The position numbers and the translations under genes are program-made. Source: Limonium bicolor (lineage: Eukaryota > Streptophyta > Magnoliopsida > Caryophyllales > Plumbaginaceae). From it: 64,000 nucleotides of DNA. Below are positions 36,101 to 45,484 of the stretch, in pieces; positions within the stretch are counted from its first letter, which is position 1; every line of letters starts with the position of its first letter. Where the stretch lies: positions 138,325,296 through 138,389,295 of the forward strand of contig CM041776.1 of NCBI GenBank assembly GCA_023374045.1. The letters are read 5' to 3'. The notes under the pieces were generated by a model. That model did not search any database, was not told where the DNA came from, and saw only the letters and a list, made by a program, of their open reading frames with translations.

Positions 36101-36700
36101 TTCTTTTTTGTTCGGCCAGGCATGAGTGCTGCCAATTTATTGAAGCACGTCACCCAGTTGAGTGGACGAATAGCCCGTGCTAAGGAGGAGCTATCATTCG
36201 CCAATTCTGAACGTGACAAGTACCGCGCCCAAGTCCTGACCCTTGAATCTCAAGTGACCAGGCTCAGGACATTTTCCCGGCAATCTCAGGAGGAGATACA
36301 GAATCAAGGCACCATTAACGCCCATTTAAAGGAGTCCTTTGCTTCTCAGTGCCGCCGGTTAGTTGACATCTGCCAGCAGATCGTCTCAGATCACTCTCTC
36401 GAGAAAGGAGAGTTACTGGATGACGACTTGTACAACAAGTTAGAGTTCAAGGCTGTTGCCCAGAAATCCAACTTCTTCTTAGAACTTGAGAGATTCTGCC
36501 GCAGTCCCGGAGAGACATGCTTTGGTGCTGGTGAAGCCTCATTCCTTCCAGCCGGAAGCAACATCTTACCATCCGCCGGAGGGATGCAGCATCTTGCGAG
36601 GAGATCTAAGTCTTCCGGGAGTGTAGCAGGTAGCGGCGATAGATTACTAACCACCGGAGAAGAAGCTGTTGACAAAGAAACTGCAAAGGCAGTAGAATAG
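33158..36700 (+). pseudogene. Z antisense gene: six-exon gypsy-type transposon protein
   Basis: The start ATG at 33158 opens M-A-S-S-S-T. Five GT-AG introns fit the open frames exactly: 33913-33989, 34455-34562, 35139-35220, 35542-35623 and 36046-36119 (74-108 nt, T-rich). The stop is at 36698-36700. Exon 1 carries the conserved block of the plant 'putative gypsy type transposon' family (Pfam Transposase_28): G-Y-V-V-Y-A-D-F-F, G-L-T-I-P, H-P-F-V-L-G-F. Exon 2 has a basic stretch (K-K-K-K-R) that could be a nuclear signal. Exons 4-6 are almost pure coiled coil (E/K/R/L heptads). Frame breaks: near 33420 and 33463, a stop at 34829, near 35060 and near 35950. It runs opposite to Z's gag-pol; such antisense genes are known in Tat elements (for example Grande), function unknown. 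Confidence 0.75.
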
Positions 36701-37025
36701 AGTAGAATAGAGGTTTTTTTTTTAGAGAAGTTCTTGTTACGACATGTTTTTTTCGTTTCTGCCGAACGATCATATGTTGTAATTGTCTCTACCCCATAGT
36801 TTTGGGAGAAATATAAGTTGTATCTTATCATCTTTAGTTATTTGTCTGCTGGAGCAACTCCTTTTGAGCCGAGTTTTTATTGCCGCGATATTTCTTTTCT
36901 CCTGTCTTCTACCTTTCTTTTAATGATGCAAGTGTAGTTATCCTATGCAAGTTATGCTGGCGTGGTTTGCGGCTTTGGACTTTTGTTCCGGCGGGCCCCT
37001 TCTTTTCTGTTGGAGCATGGTCTAT
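36701..37025. other. 3' flank of the antisense gene
   Basis: About 325 bp, AT-rich, holding the presumed 3' UTR of the plus-strand gene. Polyadenylation-like TTGTAATTG words occur near 36776. Degenerate forerunners of the minisatellite unit appear from about 37026. No gene is visible. Confidence 0.5.
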
Positions 37026-37800
37026 GATTTTAAGCTGGATCTTCCTGCAGCTCGTTGGTCAGTTTGTTTGTTTTAATTAAAAGTCATGTCAGCTTGCGGC
37101 ATGTTGGCCGGATGTTATTTTTTCAAGGCGTGATAGCCTGCGGCTCGTTGGCCGGTGCTTTCTTTTTCTTTCAAGGCATGATAGCCTGCGGCTCGTTGGC
37201 CGGTGCTTTCTTTTTCTTTCAAGGCATGATAGCCTGCGGCTCGTTGGCCGGTGCTTTCTTTCAAGGCATGATAGCCTGCGGCTCGTTGGCCGGTGCTTTC
37301 TTTCAAGGCATGATAGCCTGCGGCTCGTTGGCCGGTGCTTCTTTCAAGGCATGATAGCCTGCGGCTCGTTGGCCGGTGCTTCTTTCAAGGCATGATAGCC
37401 TGCGGCTCGTTGGCCGGTGCTTCTTTCAAGGCATGATAGCCTGCGGCTCGTTGGCCGGTGCTTACTTTCAAGGCATGATAGCCTGCGGCTCGTTGGCCGG
37501 TGCTTACTTTCAAGGCATGATAGCCTGCGGCTCGTTGGCCGGTGCTTACTTTCAAGGCATGATAGCCTGCGGCTCGTTGGCCGGTGCTTACTTTCAAGGC
37601 ATGATAGCCTGCGGCTCGTTGGCCGGTGCTTACTTTCAAGGCATGATAGCCTGCGGCTCGTTGGCCGGTGCTTACTTTCAAGGCATGATAGCCTGCGGCT
37701 CGTTGGCCGGTGCTTACTTTCAAGGCATGATAGCCTGCGGCTCGTTGGCCGGTGCTTACTTTCAAGGCATGATAGCCTGCGGCTCGTTGGCCGGTGCTTA
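37026..37800. repeat. 16-copy minisatellite between convergent genes of Z
   Basis: The core CCTGCGGCTCGTTGGCCGGT recurs 16 times from 37141 to 37797, with two decayed copies before it (near 37050 and 37093). Periods in order: 48, 48, 42, 42, 41, 41, 41, then 42 eight times. The last nine copies are nearly identical. Because 42 is divisible by three, the array gives long open frames on both strands; these are artefacts of the repeat. It lies between the end of pol (37855, minus) and the end of the antisense gene (36700, plus). Confidence 0.9.
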
Positions 37801-37854
37801 CCTTTTCCTTTCACATTCCAAAAAATAATACTTTTTATTGAATAGTTATAAATT

Positions 37855-38423
37855 TTACACATAGAATTTTTTCAAACATTCTCCATGCCAAGAATGCGGC
37901 AACTCATATCCCTCAGCATTTTTTAAGCGGTATGAAGCCCGTCCTGTCTTCTGGTGTATGATGTATGGCCCTTCCCATTGGGGTTCCAGTTTTTTGGGTT
38001 GCTTTACTTCTCGGAGGACTAACTCCTGGAGCAAAACTTCGTTCTTTCACCCTCCTGTTGAAATACCTTTCTATCTTGGATTTATCTTTTGCCATCCTTA
38101 CTGCGGCGGCCGTCCTGGTTTCTTCAAGGAGGTCAAGGTGATCCTGAACTCCCTGATTGTTGGTCTCTTCGTTATATGATTCCCATCTTATGGATGGCAC
38201 CACAATCTCCGCCGGAATAACGGCTTCCAAACCATACGTCAATCTGTAAGGTGTCTCCCCTGTTGGTCCCCTTTCTGTTGTTCGGTACGACCATAGGACC
38301 TGGGGTAACAATTCTGCCCACTTTCCTTTTTTCTCATCGAGTTTCCTCTTCATCGCTTTACTATTTGGCCATTTGCATTCTCAACCTGCCCATTCGCCTG
38401 AGGATGGGCTACTGATGCAAATC
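37855..38423 (-). pseudogene. pol: Z integrase C-terminal part
   Basis: Contains the E of the DDE triad in ...H-P-Q-A-N-G-Q-V-E-N-A-N-G, then the L-W-S-Y-R-T-T and P-Y-R-L-T-Y-G-L-E-A-V-I-P blocks, and ends H-S-W-H-G-E-C-L-K-K-F-Y-V at a stop at 37855-37857. These are the conserved C-terminal blocks of Tat-clade integrases. It is shifted in frame relative to the integrase core near 38425-38400, and shifted again near 38000 after S-F-A-P-G. The protein would insert the cDNA into the host genome. Confidence 0.85.
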
Positions 38424-38810
38424 TCAAGTCGATCTTCCATTCTTCACAAATTCTCGGAAGTTCTCGCAATTGAATTGTGTCCCATTATCAGTTACTATGG
38501 CTTTTGGTATACCAAACCTGCATACCACATATTTCCAAATGAATTCCTGTGACTTCCTGGCCGTGATGGAGATAGTAGGCATTGCTTCAACCCACTTCGT
38601 GAAGTAGTCGATAGCAACGTACATGAATTTGAACCTCCCTGGTGAGGCCTCTGGGAATGGACCCACAATGTCCAACCCCCACATAGCAAAGGGAATTGGA
38701 CATAGAACAGATTTTTGCTCCGCCGGAGGAGTGTGTATCTTATTTCCATGTTCTTGACACTTGCGGCATCTTTGTATGTATTCCTTGCAGTGCTCCATCA
38801 TTTTGGCCAA
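38424..38810 (-). pseudogene. pol: Z integrase zinc finger end and catalytic core
   Basis: Begins with the C-R-K-C pair of the H2C2 finger, then W-G-L-D-I-V-G-P-F (first catalytic Asp) and V-T-D-N-G-T-Q-F (second Asp). The catalytic Glu is in the following segment after a one-base shift. A one-base shift near 38805, inside G-Y-F-W-P, separates it from the preceding segment. Confidence 0.85.
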
Positions 38811-39366
38811 AAATACCCGAGTCTTAAGATTTTGTGAGTTGTGGTCCTTTCTCCCTGGTGATTTCCACAGAGCCCATCATGTATCTCTCTTACTAACTCC
38901 GCTCCTTCAGCTATGGTGACACACTTCAGAGCAGGTCTTGCAAAAGAGCGCTTATACAGCTGGTTATCCTCAATAAAGAATGATGCGGCCCGCCTCTTTA
39001 CTATTCTGGCCTCCTTTTCTTCCTCCGGCAGTTTTCCATGCCGTATGTAATCTATAATCGGGGTCATCCAAGATTCTTCTTGATCATCTGCCCCTACCGC
39101 CAATACCTGAGCTCCTTCTATACTTGGGGAGGTTCTGACTTCCAGCCATATCTCATTGGGTACTTTTTCGGCCATACTTGCCAATTTGGCCAAGGCATCA
39201 GCTTCGACATTTTCTTCACGAGGAAGATGTTTTAGTTCGCATTTTTGGAAATTTGCCTTTAGTTCCTGGACCTTTAGCAAGTACCTCCATAGTTTTTCTT
39301 CTTTAACCTCGTAGATGTTGTCATTTTGTCTCGTCACCAACATAGAGTCTGAATACACCTCTAACT
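38798..39366 (-). pseudogene. pol: Z second RNase H end and integrase H-H half of finger
   Basis: Starts at the candidate splice acceptor, reading E-L-E-V-Y-S-D-S-M-L-V, which holds the third catalytic Asp of the archaeal-type RNase H, then E-E-N-V-E-A-D-A-L-A-K-L-A-S, its C-terminal Asp block. It ends with the two His of the integrase finger (G-N-H-Q-G ... T-T-H-K-I-L-R-L-G-Y-F-W-P-K). No in-frame ATG is needed if it is joined to the upstream segment by splicing. Confidence 0.85.
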
Positions 39367-39459
39367 CTGTTAAAAATAGGTTATACTTTCATAAGTGTTA
39401 TTCCAGATAGATTTTTATAAGTATGGAAATAAACACGGAAGATATCTATTCTATGAAAC
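39367..39459 (-). other. Candidate 93 nt intron (or insertion) in the second RNase H
   Basis: On the minus strand the segment begins GTTTCATAG and ends TATTTTTAACAG, is about 70% AT and contains in-frame stops. Removing it joins ...G-A-T and E-L-E-V-Y-S-D-S in frame and restores the family's usual sequence exactly. The 4 bp repeat ACAG at both edges also fits an insertion with a short target duplication. Confidence 0.6.
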
Positions 39460-40831
39460 CTGTCGCCCCCAGGGCTGTGGCAACTTCCAAACCCTGGATA
39501 AGAGCTTCGTATTCGGCTTCATTATTAGTGACGTCAAAGTCCAGCCGGAAGGCATAATTCAAGCTTTGCCCATCCGGCGCCTGCACCACTATTCCAGCTC
39601 CTGCCCCGCTTTTGCATCGAGCCCCATCAACCAAGATGACATACGGGCTCTGAGTTTGTTTTCTCTCTTTTGCGAAGCTTGTTTCTGTTATGAAATCTGC
39701 TAAGGCCTGAGCTTTAATCGCCGTTCTGGGCATGAAGTGAATCTCATATTGTGTCAGCTCTACTGTCCAGCTTACCATCCGGCCAGAGGCATTCGGATTG
39801 TTCGCAATTTGCTTGAGCGGCCAATTGGTCCTGACAAAGATTCGGTGCGACTGGAAGTAGGGTCGTAGTTTTCTTGATGCCACTACCAGTGCAAACAAGA
39901 CTTTCTCTATATTAGTGTACCGTCCTTCTGTCGGACTCAAGATTTTGCCTGTATAGTAAACTGGTATCTCCCTTTTCTCTTCCATGATTAAGACAGCTGC
40001 AACCGCCCAATCCGTTGCGGACAAGTAAAGGTATAGATCCTGTCCCGGAGCAGGTACACCCAATTTAGGTAAATCCCGGAGCATCTCCTTAATCTTCTCA
40101 AATGCTTCTATACACTCTTGCCCCCACTGGAATTTACTGTTCTTCCTTAGAATATTGAAGAATGGGATTGATTTTTCCTGAAGCTTAGAACAGAACCTAC
40201 TTAATGCTGTGAGTCTTCCGTTCAAAGCTTGGACATCTTTGATATTTCTTGGTGGGGAAAGGTCGAGGATTGCCTGACTTTTTTCCGGATCAACTTCGAT
40301 ACCTCGCTGCCCAACAATGAAGCCAAGAAATTTCCCTTTGGTTACTCCAAACACACACTTCTCTGGATTTAGCTTGATTTGGTATTTATCCAGAGTGTCA
40401 AATGTTTCTTCCAAATCCTTCATGTGTTGTTCCTTTGATGGGCTTTTCACAACTATGTCATCAACATAAGCTTCCACATTCCGGGCAATTTGTTGACAAA
40501 ACACTTTGTCAATCATTCGCTGAAAAGTGGCCCCTGCATTCTTTAGGCCGAAAGGCATTACTTTGTAACAGAATGTTCCGGCTGAAGTAATGAAGGAAGT
40601 CTTTTCCGAATCATCCTCTTTCATTTTTATTTGATTATAGCCGGAGAAAGCATCCAAAAAACTTAGCACGGAACTCTGGGCAGTTGAGACCACCAATCTA
40701 TCTATTGATGGTAGAGGATAAAAATCCTTAGGACATGCCTTATTTAAATCTGTGAAATCCACACACATTCTCCATTTTCCATTTGCTTTTTTCACCATAA
40801 CAACATTAGCCAACCACCGTGGGTAAGCCAC
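39446..40831 (-). CDS. pol: Z reverse transcriptase, RNase H and second RNase H
   Basis: 461 codons, open throughout. Reverse transcriptase: V-D-F-T-D-L-N-K-A-C-P-K-D near 24-36, catalytic L-D-A-F-S-G-Y near 59-65, M-P-F-G-L-K-N-A near 92-99, and catalytic Y-V-D-D at 122-125. The Ty3-type RNase H follows (about 265-365, with Y-T-G-K-I-L-S-P-T-E-G-R-Y). The second, archaeal-type RNase H starts near 397 with V-D-G-A and N-N-E-A-E-Y-E-A-L near 436-444; it is characteristic of the Tat clade. The frame ends at the stop just inside the candidate intron. The listed start lies within the RT domain; true translation would come from the gag-pol frame upstream, lost by a shift near 40890. Confidence 0.9.
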   Translation of the reverse strand: MAYPRWLANVVMVKKANGKWRMCVDFTDLNKACPKDFYPLPSIDRLVVSTAQSSVLSFLDAFSGYNQIKMKEDDSEKTSFITSAGTFCYKVMPFGLKNAGATFQRMIDKVFCQQIARNVEAYVDDIVVKSPSKEQHMKDLEETFDTLDKYQIKLNPEKCVFGVTKGKFLGFIVGQRGIEVDPEKSQAILDLSPPRNIKDVQALNGRLTALSRFCSKLQEKSIPFFNILRKNSKFQWGQECIEAFEKIKEMLRDLPKLGVPAPGQDLYLYLSATDWAVAAVLIMEEKREIPVYYTGKILSPTEGRYTNIEKVLFALVVASRKLRPYFQSHRIFVRTNWPLKQIANNPNASGRMVSWTVELTQYEIHFMPRTAIKAQALADFITETSFAKERKQTQSPYVILVDGARCKSGAGAGIVVQAPDGQSLNYAFRLDFDVTNNEAEYEALIQGLEVATALGATGFIE

Positions 40832-43220
40832 CTCCCTGATGAATCCGGCTTTGAGGAGTTTTTGGACCTCGGTTCGTGCGGCCCAAATCTCTTTCCTCCC
40901 CTATTACCCTTTTCCTTTGCCTGACCGCCGGATGTTTAGGGTCCACCCTGAGCTCATGCCGGATAACGCTTGGGTCTATACCAGGCATCTCGTCCGTGCT
41001 CCAAGCGAATGTTGCCCTTCTTTTTTCCAGGAACCTCATTAAGTGAGTCTGCTCTCCACTGTCAAACGCAGTTCCTATTTTAAAAAATTTAGAAGGGTCA
41101 GATTTTAAATGTACCTCTCTGGGGGGATCTTGGGTTGTTCGACATTCTTCTTCTCCTTGATCCGGCCCTGAGGAGGAAGGTAACCTTCCCTTGAACTCCT
41201 TGTCTGATCCCACAGTTTTGACCACCTCCTCCTCACTAGGAAGGCTGTCCATGATACGGACTTCACACATTCGGGCCATCTTTTGGCTTCCTCTTATCGT
41301 GACTACCTTCCCTCTTGAGGTTAAGTACTTCATTTTTAAGTGATGAGTGCTGTGGATGGCTTTGAAAGCATTGATCCCTGGCCTCCCGAGGTACATGTTG
41401 TATCCAGAAAGGCCTGGCACAATAAAAGCTGTGAGCCTCTCTGTTCTCCTCTCATCTCCTTGGCCCAGGGTCATTGTGAAGTCTATACTGCCGGAAGATG
41501 TGGTAGAGACACCTCCCACAAATCCTCCTAGGACCTCCGAATAAGGCTTGATCTGTTCCTCAGGTACTTCCAGCTTTTTAACTGCTTCGGCTGATATGAC
41601 ATTTGCTCCGGCCCCACTATCGATTAGAATTCCCTCCATCATCCGATCGTTTACTTGTGCACGGATGACAAGTGGATCGTTGTGTGGGTATAGGACTCCA
41701 TCTTCATCTTCGTCGGAGAAGAAAATTGGAGGAAAATTTTCCTTTTTGGCAATTTTTCTCTCCGGGAGCTCTTGATGCACTTGATGGATGTGTCTTTTCC
41801 TTTCATTAGGGGTTAGTGGTCCTACTTCTGAAAATAGTCCTGTTATCATCCCCACTGATTTGCCGGGGTCAAGCCTGGGGTGGATCTCTTCCTCCTGTCG
41901 CCCTCGGGGTGTACTCTGGGCATTGCTCTGTTGACCGCCATACTGCCTTTGCACTCCGGCCTGTTGCTTTCCCTTCTTCTTATTCTCCTCAATGACTCGG
42001 AGCTCTTTGGCCAGGGTAGCACAGTTTACAGTCCGATGACTGTGATTTCCATGGAATTCGTAGAATGCAACCGGAATTTCTCCCTGCGGTGGCTTCCTTG
42101 GCGGAGGGAGGTAACCCTCTCTTACTGCAGCGGCATATTTCCCTGGGTCAATGTAGACAACAGTCTTTGCCCCCTGGTGCTGCGACCCCTGAGAGGAAGA
42201 TCCGGCGGTTGACCTGCCATAATATGGCTTGTACCTTGACCCTCCTCTTCCGGCATTTCCCCCGAGTCCTTCCTTCTTCTCTGGTACCCCTGCGGCTTTG
42301 AAGCTATCGGCCAGCTCTCTAGCCTTGTTCTCGGCTATCTCAGATTTTAAAAAATCATGGATCATTTCAGCTAATTCTCCATGAGTCTTCGGCGCCTTTG
42401 TCGCAATTTTTCCAGCTAGCCGAGGCTGAGCCAGGCCATTCCCAAAGGCCTTAATCAAGATCTTTTCATCAACATCGTCGATCTCTGCGACCTTCTTATG
42501 GAAACGCTCGCTGTATTCCTTCACGGTTTCTCCTTTTCGCTGTTTAATGTCCATCAATTCTATTGTTTCTTTTTTAACCCTCTTACTCGCAGCAAAATAT
42601 TGCTGGAAATCTTCAGTCAATTGCTTGAAGCTCGTGATGGACTGAGGCGGTCTCGTGGAGATCCATCCCAATGCTCTTTTTGAAAGTGTTCCGGGGAACA
42701 GATTGCAGAGAGCGAGGGAGCTAATCCCCTGAGTGTTCATGGCGAACATGAATTTTTTGATATGCTGAGCAGGATCTCCAGTCCCGTCATACTTCTCAAT
42801 TGCCGGGGCGACAAAGTGCGGCGGGAGTTTCGCCTTCCTTATCCGCTCTGAGAAGGGGTACAAGCTCATATCTATTTGATCATCTTCCTCCATCTCTTCT
42901 TCGTCGATGACTGAATTGCGCTTTCTATCCTTACTCTCCTCCCCATTGCTACCTTTGGAGTCTCTGTTTTTCAATTGCTCAATTGCCTCCGTCATCTCGT
43001 CCCATTTTCTTTGGTACTCCTCGTCCCTTTGCATCAATTCTTGCTGCAAAGTCTCATTTCCCTCTACGCTTTTTTCGTCAATGGATCTGACCAATCCCTT
43101 CAGCATGTCTTCTAGATCTTTCTTGGAGATGGCCTCTGGCATCTCCGAACTCATCCTTTCCTCGGAGTGGTTGTTATCTTCAACAGCGTTCCTTGATGCT
43201 TTCCTTGACCTTGGAGCCAT
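40806..43220 (-). CDS. gag-pro: Z gag and aspartic protease
   Basis: I start at the ATG at 43220 (M-A-P-R-S-R-K); an earlier ATG at 43250 is in frame but lies before a splice-acceptor-like TTTTTTGCAG. Residues counted from that earlier ATG: acidic and coiled N-terminus to about 125, gag core about 130-315 (L-P-P-H-F, Y-D-G-T-G-D-P, F-x-R-F-H-like), zinc-finger-like segment 397-410, where the usual first Cys is Tyr (F-Y-E-F-H-G-N-H-S-H-R-T-V-N-C). Protease active site I-L-I-D-S-G-A at 541-547. RT N-terminus F-A-W-S-T-D-E-M-P-G-I-D-P from 748. A shift near 40890 makes the last about 28 residues out of frame. Function: particle formation and polyprotein cleavage. Confidence 0.9.
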   Translation of the reverse strand: MAPRSRKASRNAVEDNNHSEERMSSEMPEAISKKDLEDMLKGLVRSIDEKSVEGNETLQQELMQRDEEYQRKWDEMTEAIEQLKNRDSKGSNGEESKDRKRNSVIDEEEMEEDDQIDMSLYPFSERIRKAKLPPHFVAPAIEKYDGTGDPAQHIKKFMFAMNTQGISSLALCNLFPGTLSKRALGWISTRPPQSITSFKQLTEDFQQYFAASKRVKKETIELMDIKQRKGETVKEYSERFHKKVAEIDDVDEKILIKAFGNGLAQPRLAGKIATKAPKTHGELAEMIHDFLKSEIAENKARELADSFKAAGVPEKKEGLGGNAGRGGSRYKPYYGRSTAGSSSQGSQHQGAKTVVYIDPGKYAAAVREGYLPPPRKPPQGEIPVAFYEFHGNHSHRTVNCATLAKELRVIEENKKKGKQQAGVQRQYGGQQSNAQSTPRGRQEEEIHPRLDPGKSVGMITGLFSEVGPLTPNERKRHIHQVHQELPERKIAKKENFPPIFFSDEDEDGVLYPHNDPLVIRAQVNDRMMEGILIDSGAGANVISAEAVKKLEVPEEQIKPYSEVLGGFVGGVSTTSSGSIDFTMTLGQGDERRTERLTAFIVPGLSGYNMYLGRPGINAFKAIHSTHHLKMKYLTSRGKVVTIRGSQKMARMCEVRIMDSLPSEEEVVKTVGSDKEFKGRLPSSSGPDQGEEECRTTQDPPREVHLKSDPSKFFKIGTAFDSGEQTHLMRFLEKRRATFAWSTDEMPGIDPSVIRHELRVDPKHPAVRQRKRVIGEERDLGRTNRGPKTPQSRIHQGGGLPTVVG

Positions 43221-43329
43221 TTCGTGTTTCAATCCTGCAAAAAACGTCATTAGTTACTTTAGGATTTCCACTATGAATCGCCGTAGATTACTTCCCTGCT
43301 TCTAGGTGGTCTCGTGGTTGCTTCTTGCT

Positions 43330-43355
43330 GTTTGTTTCCCACAGACGGCGCCAAA
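43330..43355 (-). promoter_or_regulatory. Primer-binding site of Z
   Basis: Read on the minus strand directly after the LTR: TTTGGCGCCGTCTGTGGGAA. TGGCGCC-type primer sites are common in Tat-clade elements; I do not assign the tRNA with certainty. Confidence 0.8.
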
Positions 43356-43864
43356 TGAAACAGTGCACTAATCCTAATGCGACCAAGCTCGATCCCAATG
43401 CAACAGTACATCTATCCTAGTACGTCTCGATCTAATCTTTTATCCTACTTTACCTGATTTCGGACACAGAGTCTCGTGAAAGTAGAGAGGGAAGAGAGAG
43501 AGCTTCTATTAGAATCGAATGCGAGTTTGATTGCCCAAAATCACGTATCTTATTTCATGGGGGTACACCCTTATTTATAGTTTTTTGGGCCCGGTCCCTT
43601 TGGTGCCAGCCTGTATTTTACATGTTTAAGTACAGTTCTACCCCCTCTTTAGTATCTTTGACCGACCACAAGCGGCCGGTCGAGTAACGTTTTGCTTTGC
43701 CCAAGTCCCATTTCCATCCGGCTAAGGTGGCCGGATGCCCTACAGCCCCTAATCTCATCCGGCCAAAGCGGCCGGATGCCTTACGTGCCTCTAACCCCAT
43801 CCGGCCAAAGCGGTCGGATGCTTTACGTGCCTGCTTTGGTCCGGCGCCATTTCTTCCCTTCTCA
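43356..43864 (-). repeat. 5' LTR of Z
   Basis: 509 bp, the promoter copy for Z transcription. A TATA-like CTATAAATAAGG is at 43580-43569, and the CATCCGGCC/GGCCGGATG palindromes lie upstream of it (43690-43850). The frames at 43618-43981 are LTR sequence and not genes. Confidence 0.9.
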
Positions 43865-45130
43865 GTTGGAAATCGGCAAGAGGACTTGGCTACTTGTCAA
43901 TGTTCTAGCCAACACACAAATAAACCAATGAGCATTCAAGCTTCATGCTTAAACTCATTCACAAACCCTAGGTTAACATAAGTGTTTTAATACACTAGAA
44001 CTTGATGATTACCTTTGGAATTTGAAAGAGAACTTGAACAAGTGGCAAGATAGGAATCCTCCTAGCCCTTTGAAGATTGGAATGGAGCTATGGAAGAACA
44101 AGAGAAGACACCAACACTTGGTGAATTTTCGGACAACACATAAGCAAGAGGAAATGGAGTTTTTCTTTGACTTTCCTTACCTTGAAGCAAAGGAGTATGA
44201 CAAGGCATGAAAACATGAGCTCAAGCTCCTTCAATGGAGAATCTCCATGGCACCGAAATGAGGCTTTTGAAGATTTGAAAAGATAGAAGTGTAGAGCTTG
44301 CTCCAACTAGAAGAATAGTGGTCTTGAAATTGAATTTGGATCATGGAGCTAGAAGTTACAAGCATTCAAAGATGGAGAGTTGTGTTTTGCTGTAGCAAAA
44401 CCGATGGAGAGCAAGGAAGGAGATGAAGAAATCGGTGGAGGTAAGTGGGAAAGAGAGGAAGATTGAACGAGTGATTGTCATTGCCTTTAGTAGATATTAG
44501 TGCTTAATAAAGTAGTATAGTATTTTATTTATGTCTTCCTTCACTTATTTGATTGCAGGTGGTGGTGACTCACCTTACAAAAACCGGCCCCCATATATTA
44601 CTTAGGGGTGTTTTGGTCTTTGTTAACTCATTTAATTACTTAATATAACATATGTTACAAACTAGCTTATAAAAGTCACTATTCATAAAAACAAGGCACA
44701 TACTGTGAAATTTTTGGTTTCCCATTGATATAGACTTCCAAATGTGATATTATATAGCACACATATTTATTTAAGAGTGATGATGGACATCTAGCCACTC
44801 AAAACCCATTTACAAGACAATTTTTCAAAAATGTGCTTTAAGGCTCCTTAAAGCACATTTTGTGTTTAAACTTGTTTTCAAGCTTGGTTTTCTTTGGTAA
44901 TTGATTTAATATGTCTATTAACATATAAATACGGTCTGGGTAAGCTCATTAGGTCTTAACCAAGATTATCCCAAGCTTAGAGCACATTTTTGCCCTTATC
45001 GACTTTAAGGTAATTAATTATGTTTAATATGGTTAAAATCGTTCACTAATATTTCTAAGGCACTTTTTAGCCTTATTATTTCTTAACTTAATGTTTAAAC
45101 AACATATCAAGGTTTGGGGTATTTCATAAA

Positions 45131-45363
45131 TGTCATCCTCTATCATGGGTTAAAATTTCAAAGCATTTTGAATTGATTTAACCCTTCTTTGGAGGAGAGA
45201 GAAAGCCTATAGGGGGCTTAGGAGCCTTGACAAATTACAAAAATGCCCCTGGAGATGACTAAGCTGTCCCTAGTACTCTGAAATGTGCCGATCGAACTGG
45301 AAATCCTCTACTAGCCTATTAGTAGAGACTCTCTTCCGGGGGGTTGAAATTTTGGGTATAACA
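45131..45363 (-). repeat. 3' LTR of X, second piece
   Basis: Matches 51918-52154, including the 'ccggggggttgaaattttg' end. It completes the LTR interrupted by Y and Z. Confidence 0.85.
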
Positions 45364-45380
45364 GATTGCCCCCCGTCAAC
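45364..45380 (-). promoter_or_regulatory. Polypurine tract of X
   Basis: Read on the minus strand: TTGACGGGGGGCAATC followed by the LTR start TGTTATACCC. GGGGGGCAAT tracts are typical of Ogre/Tat elements. Three further look-alikes lie upstream (46927-46945, 46993-47010, 48093-48110). Confidence 0.75.
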
Positions 45381-45484
45381 TAGACTTTGTAATGGAAATG
45401 AAAGGGCTAGTTGATGCTTGAGTGATACCCCAAAATTTTGGATCTTAAAAGACCCCACATGCAATTGAAATCCGATAAGTTGTG

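Larger units (their letters stand above)
32090..43864 (-). mobile_element. Z: Tat-clade LTR retrotransposon with antisense gene
   Basis: An 11775 bp element with LTRs 32090-32597 and 43356-43864 and a perfect target duplication GTTGG (32085-32089, 43865-43869). On its own (minus) strand the order is LTR, primer site, gag, protease, reverse transcriptase, RNase H, second RNase H, integrase, minisatellite, then a convergent plus-strand gene, and the 3' LTR. A second RNase H and an antisense extra gene are hallmarks of the Tat lineage. The LTRs differ at roughly 20 positions by eye, many of them single-base indels. It is the youngest insertion in the nest. Confidence 0.9.
29228..45126 (-). mobile_element. 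Y: minus-strand solo giant LTR, split by Z
   Basis: The two pieces 29228-32089 and 43870-45126 add up to one 4.1 kb LTR read on the minus strand, from TGAAATACCCC (at 45126) to GGGTGTTACA (at 29228). It has the block order of the giant element's LTRs: terminal hairpin 29321-29342, double hairpin 29598-29643, GGTCCGGGAC cluster 31040-31300. There is no interior, primer site or polypurine tract, so it is a solo LTR. Flanks are TAAAA (29223-29227) and TAAA (45127-45130), the second apparently one base short. It lies in X's 3' LTR. Confidence 0.8.

Noticed and set aside
33158..36700. Host gene with introns inside the nest
   Set aside because: It lies within Z's target duplications at the place where Tat elements carry antisense genes, and exon 1 matches the gypsy-type transposon family.
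37141..37800. Array of regularly spaced repeats resembling CRISPR
   Set aside because: Whole 42 bp units are identical with no unique spacers, and the setting is a plant retrotransposon. It is a minisatellite.
37344..37862. Open frames of 126-172 codons on both strands over the minisatellite
   Set aside because: A 42 bp unit without stops stays open in any length; frames exist on both strands and have no start context or domain.
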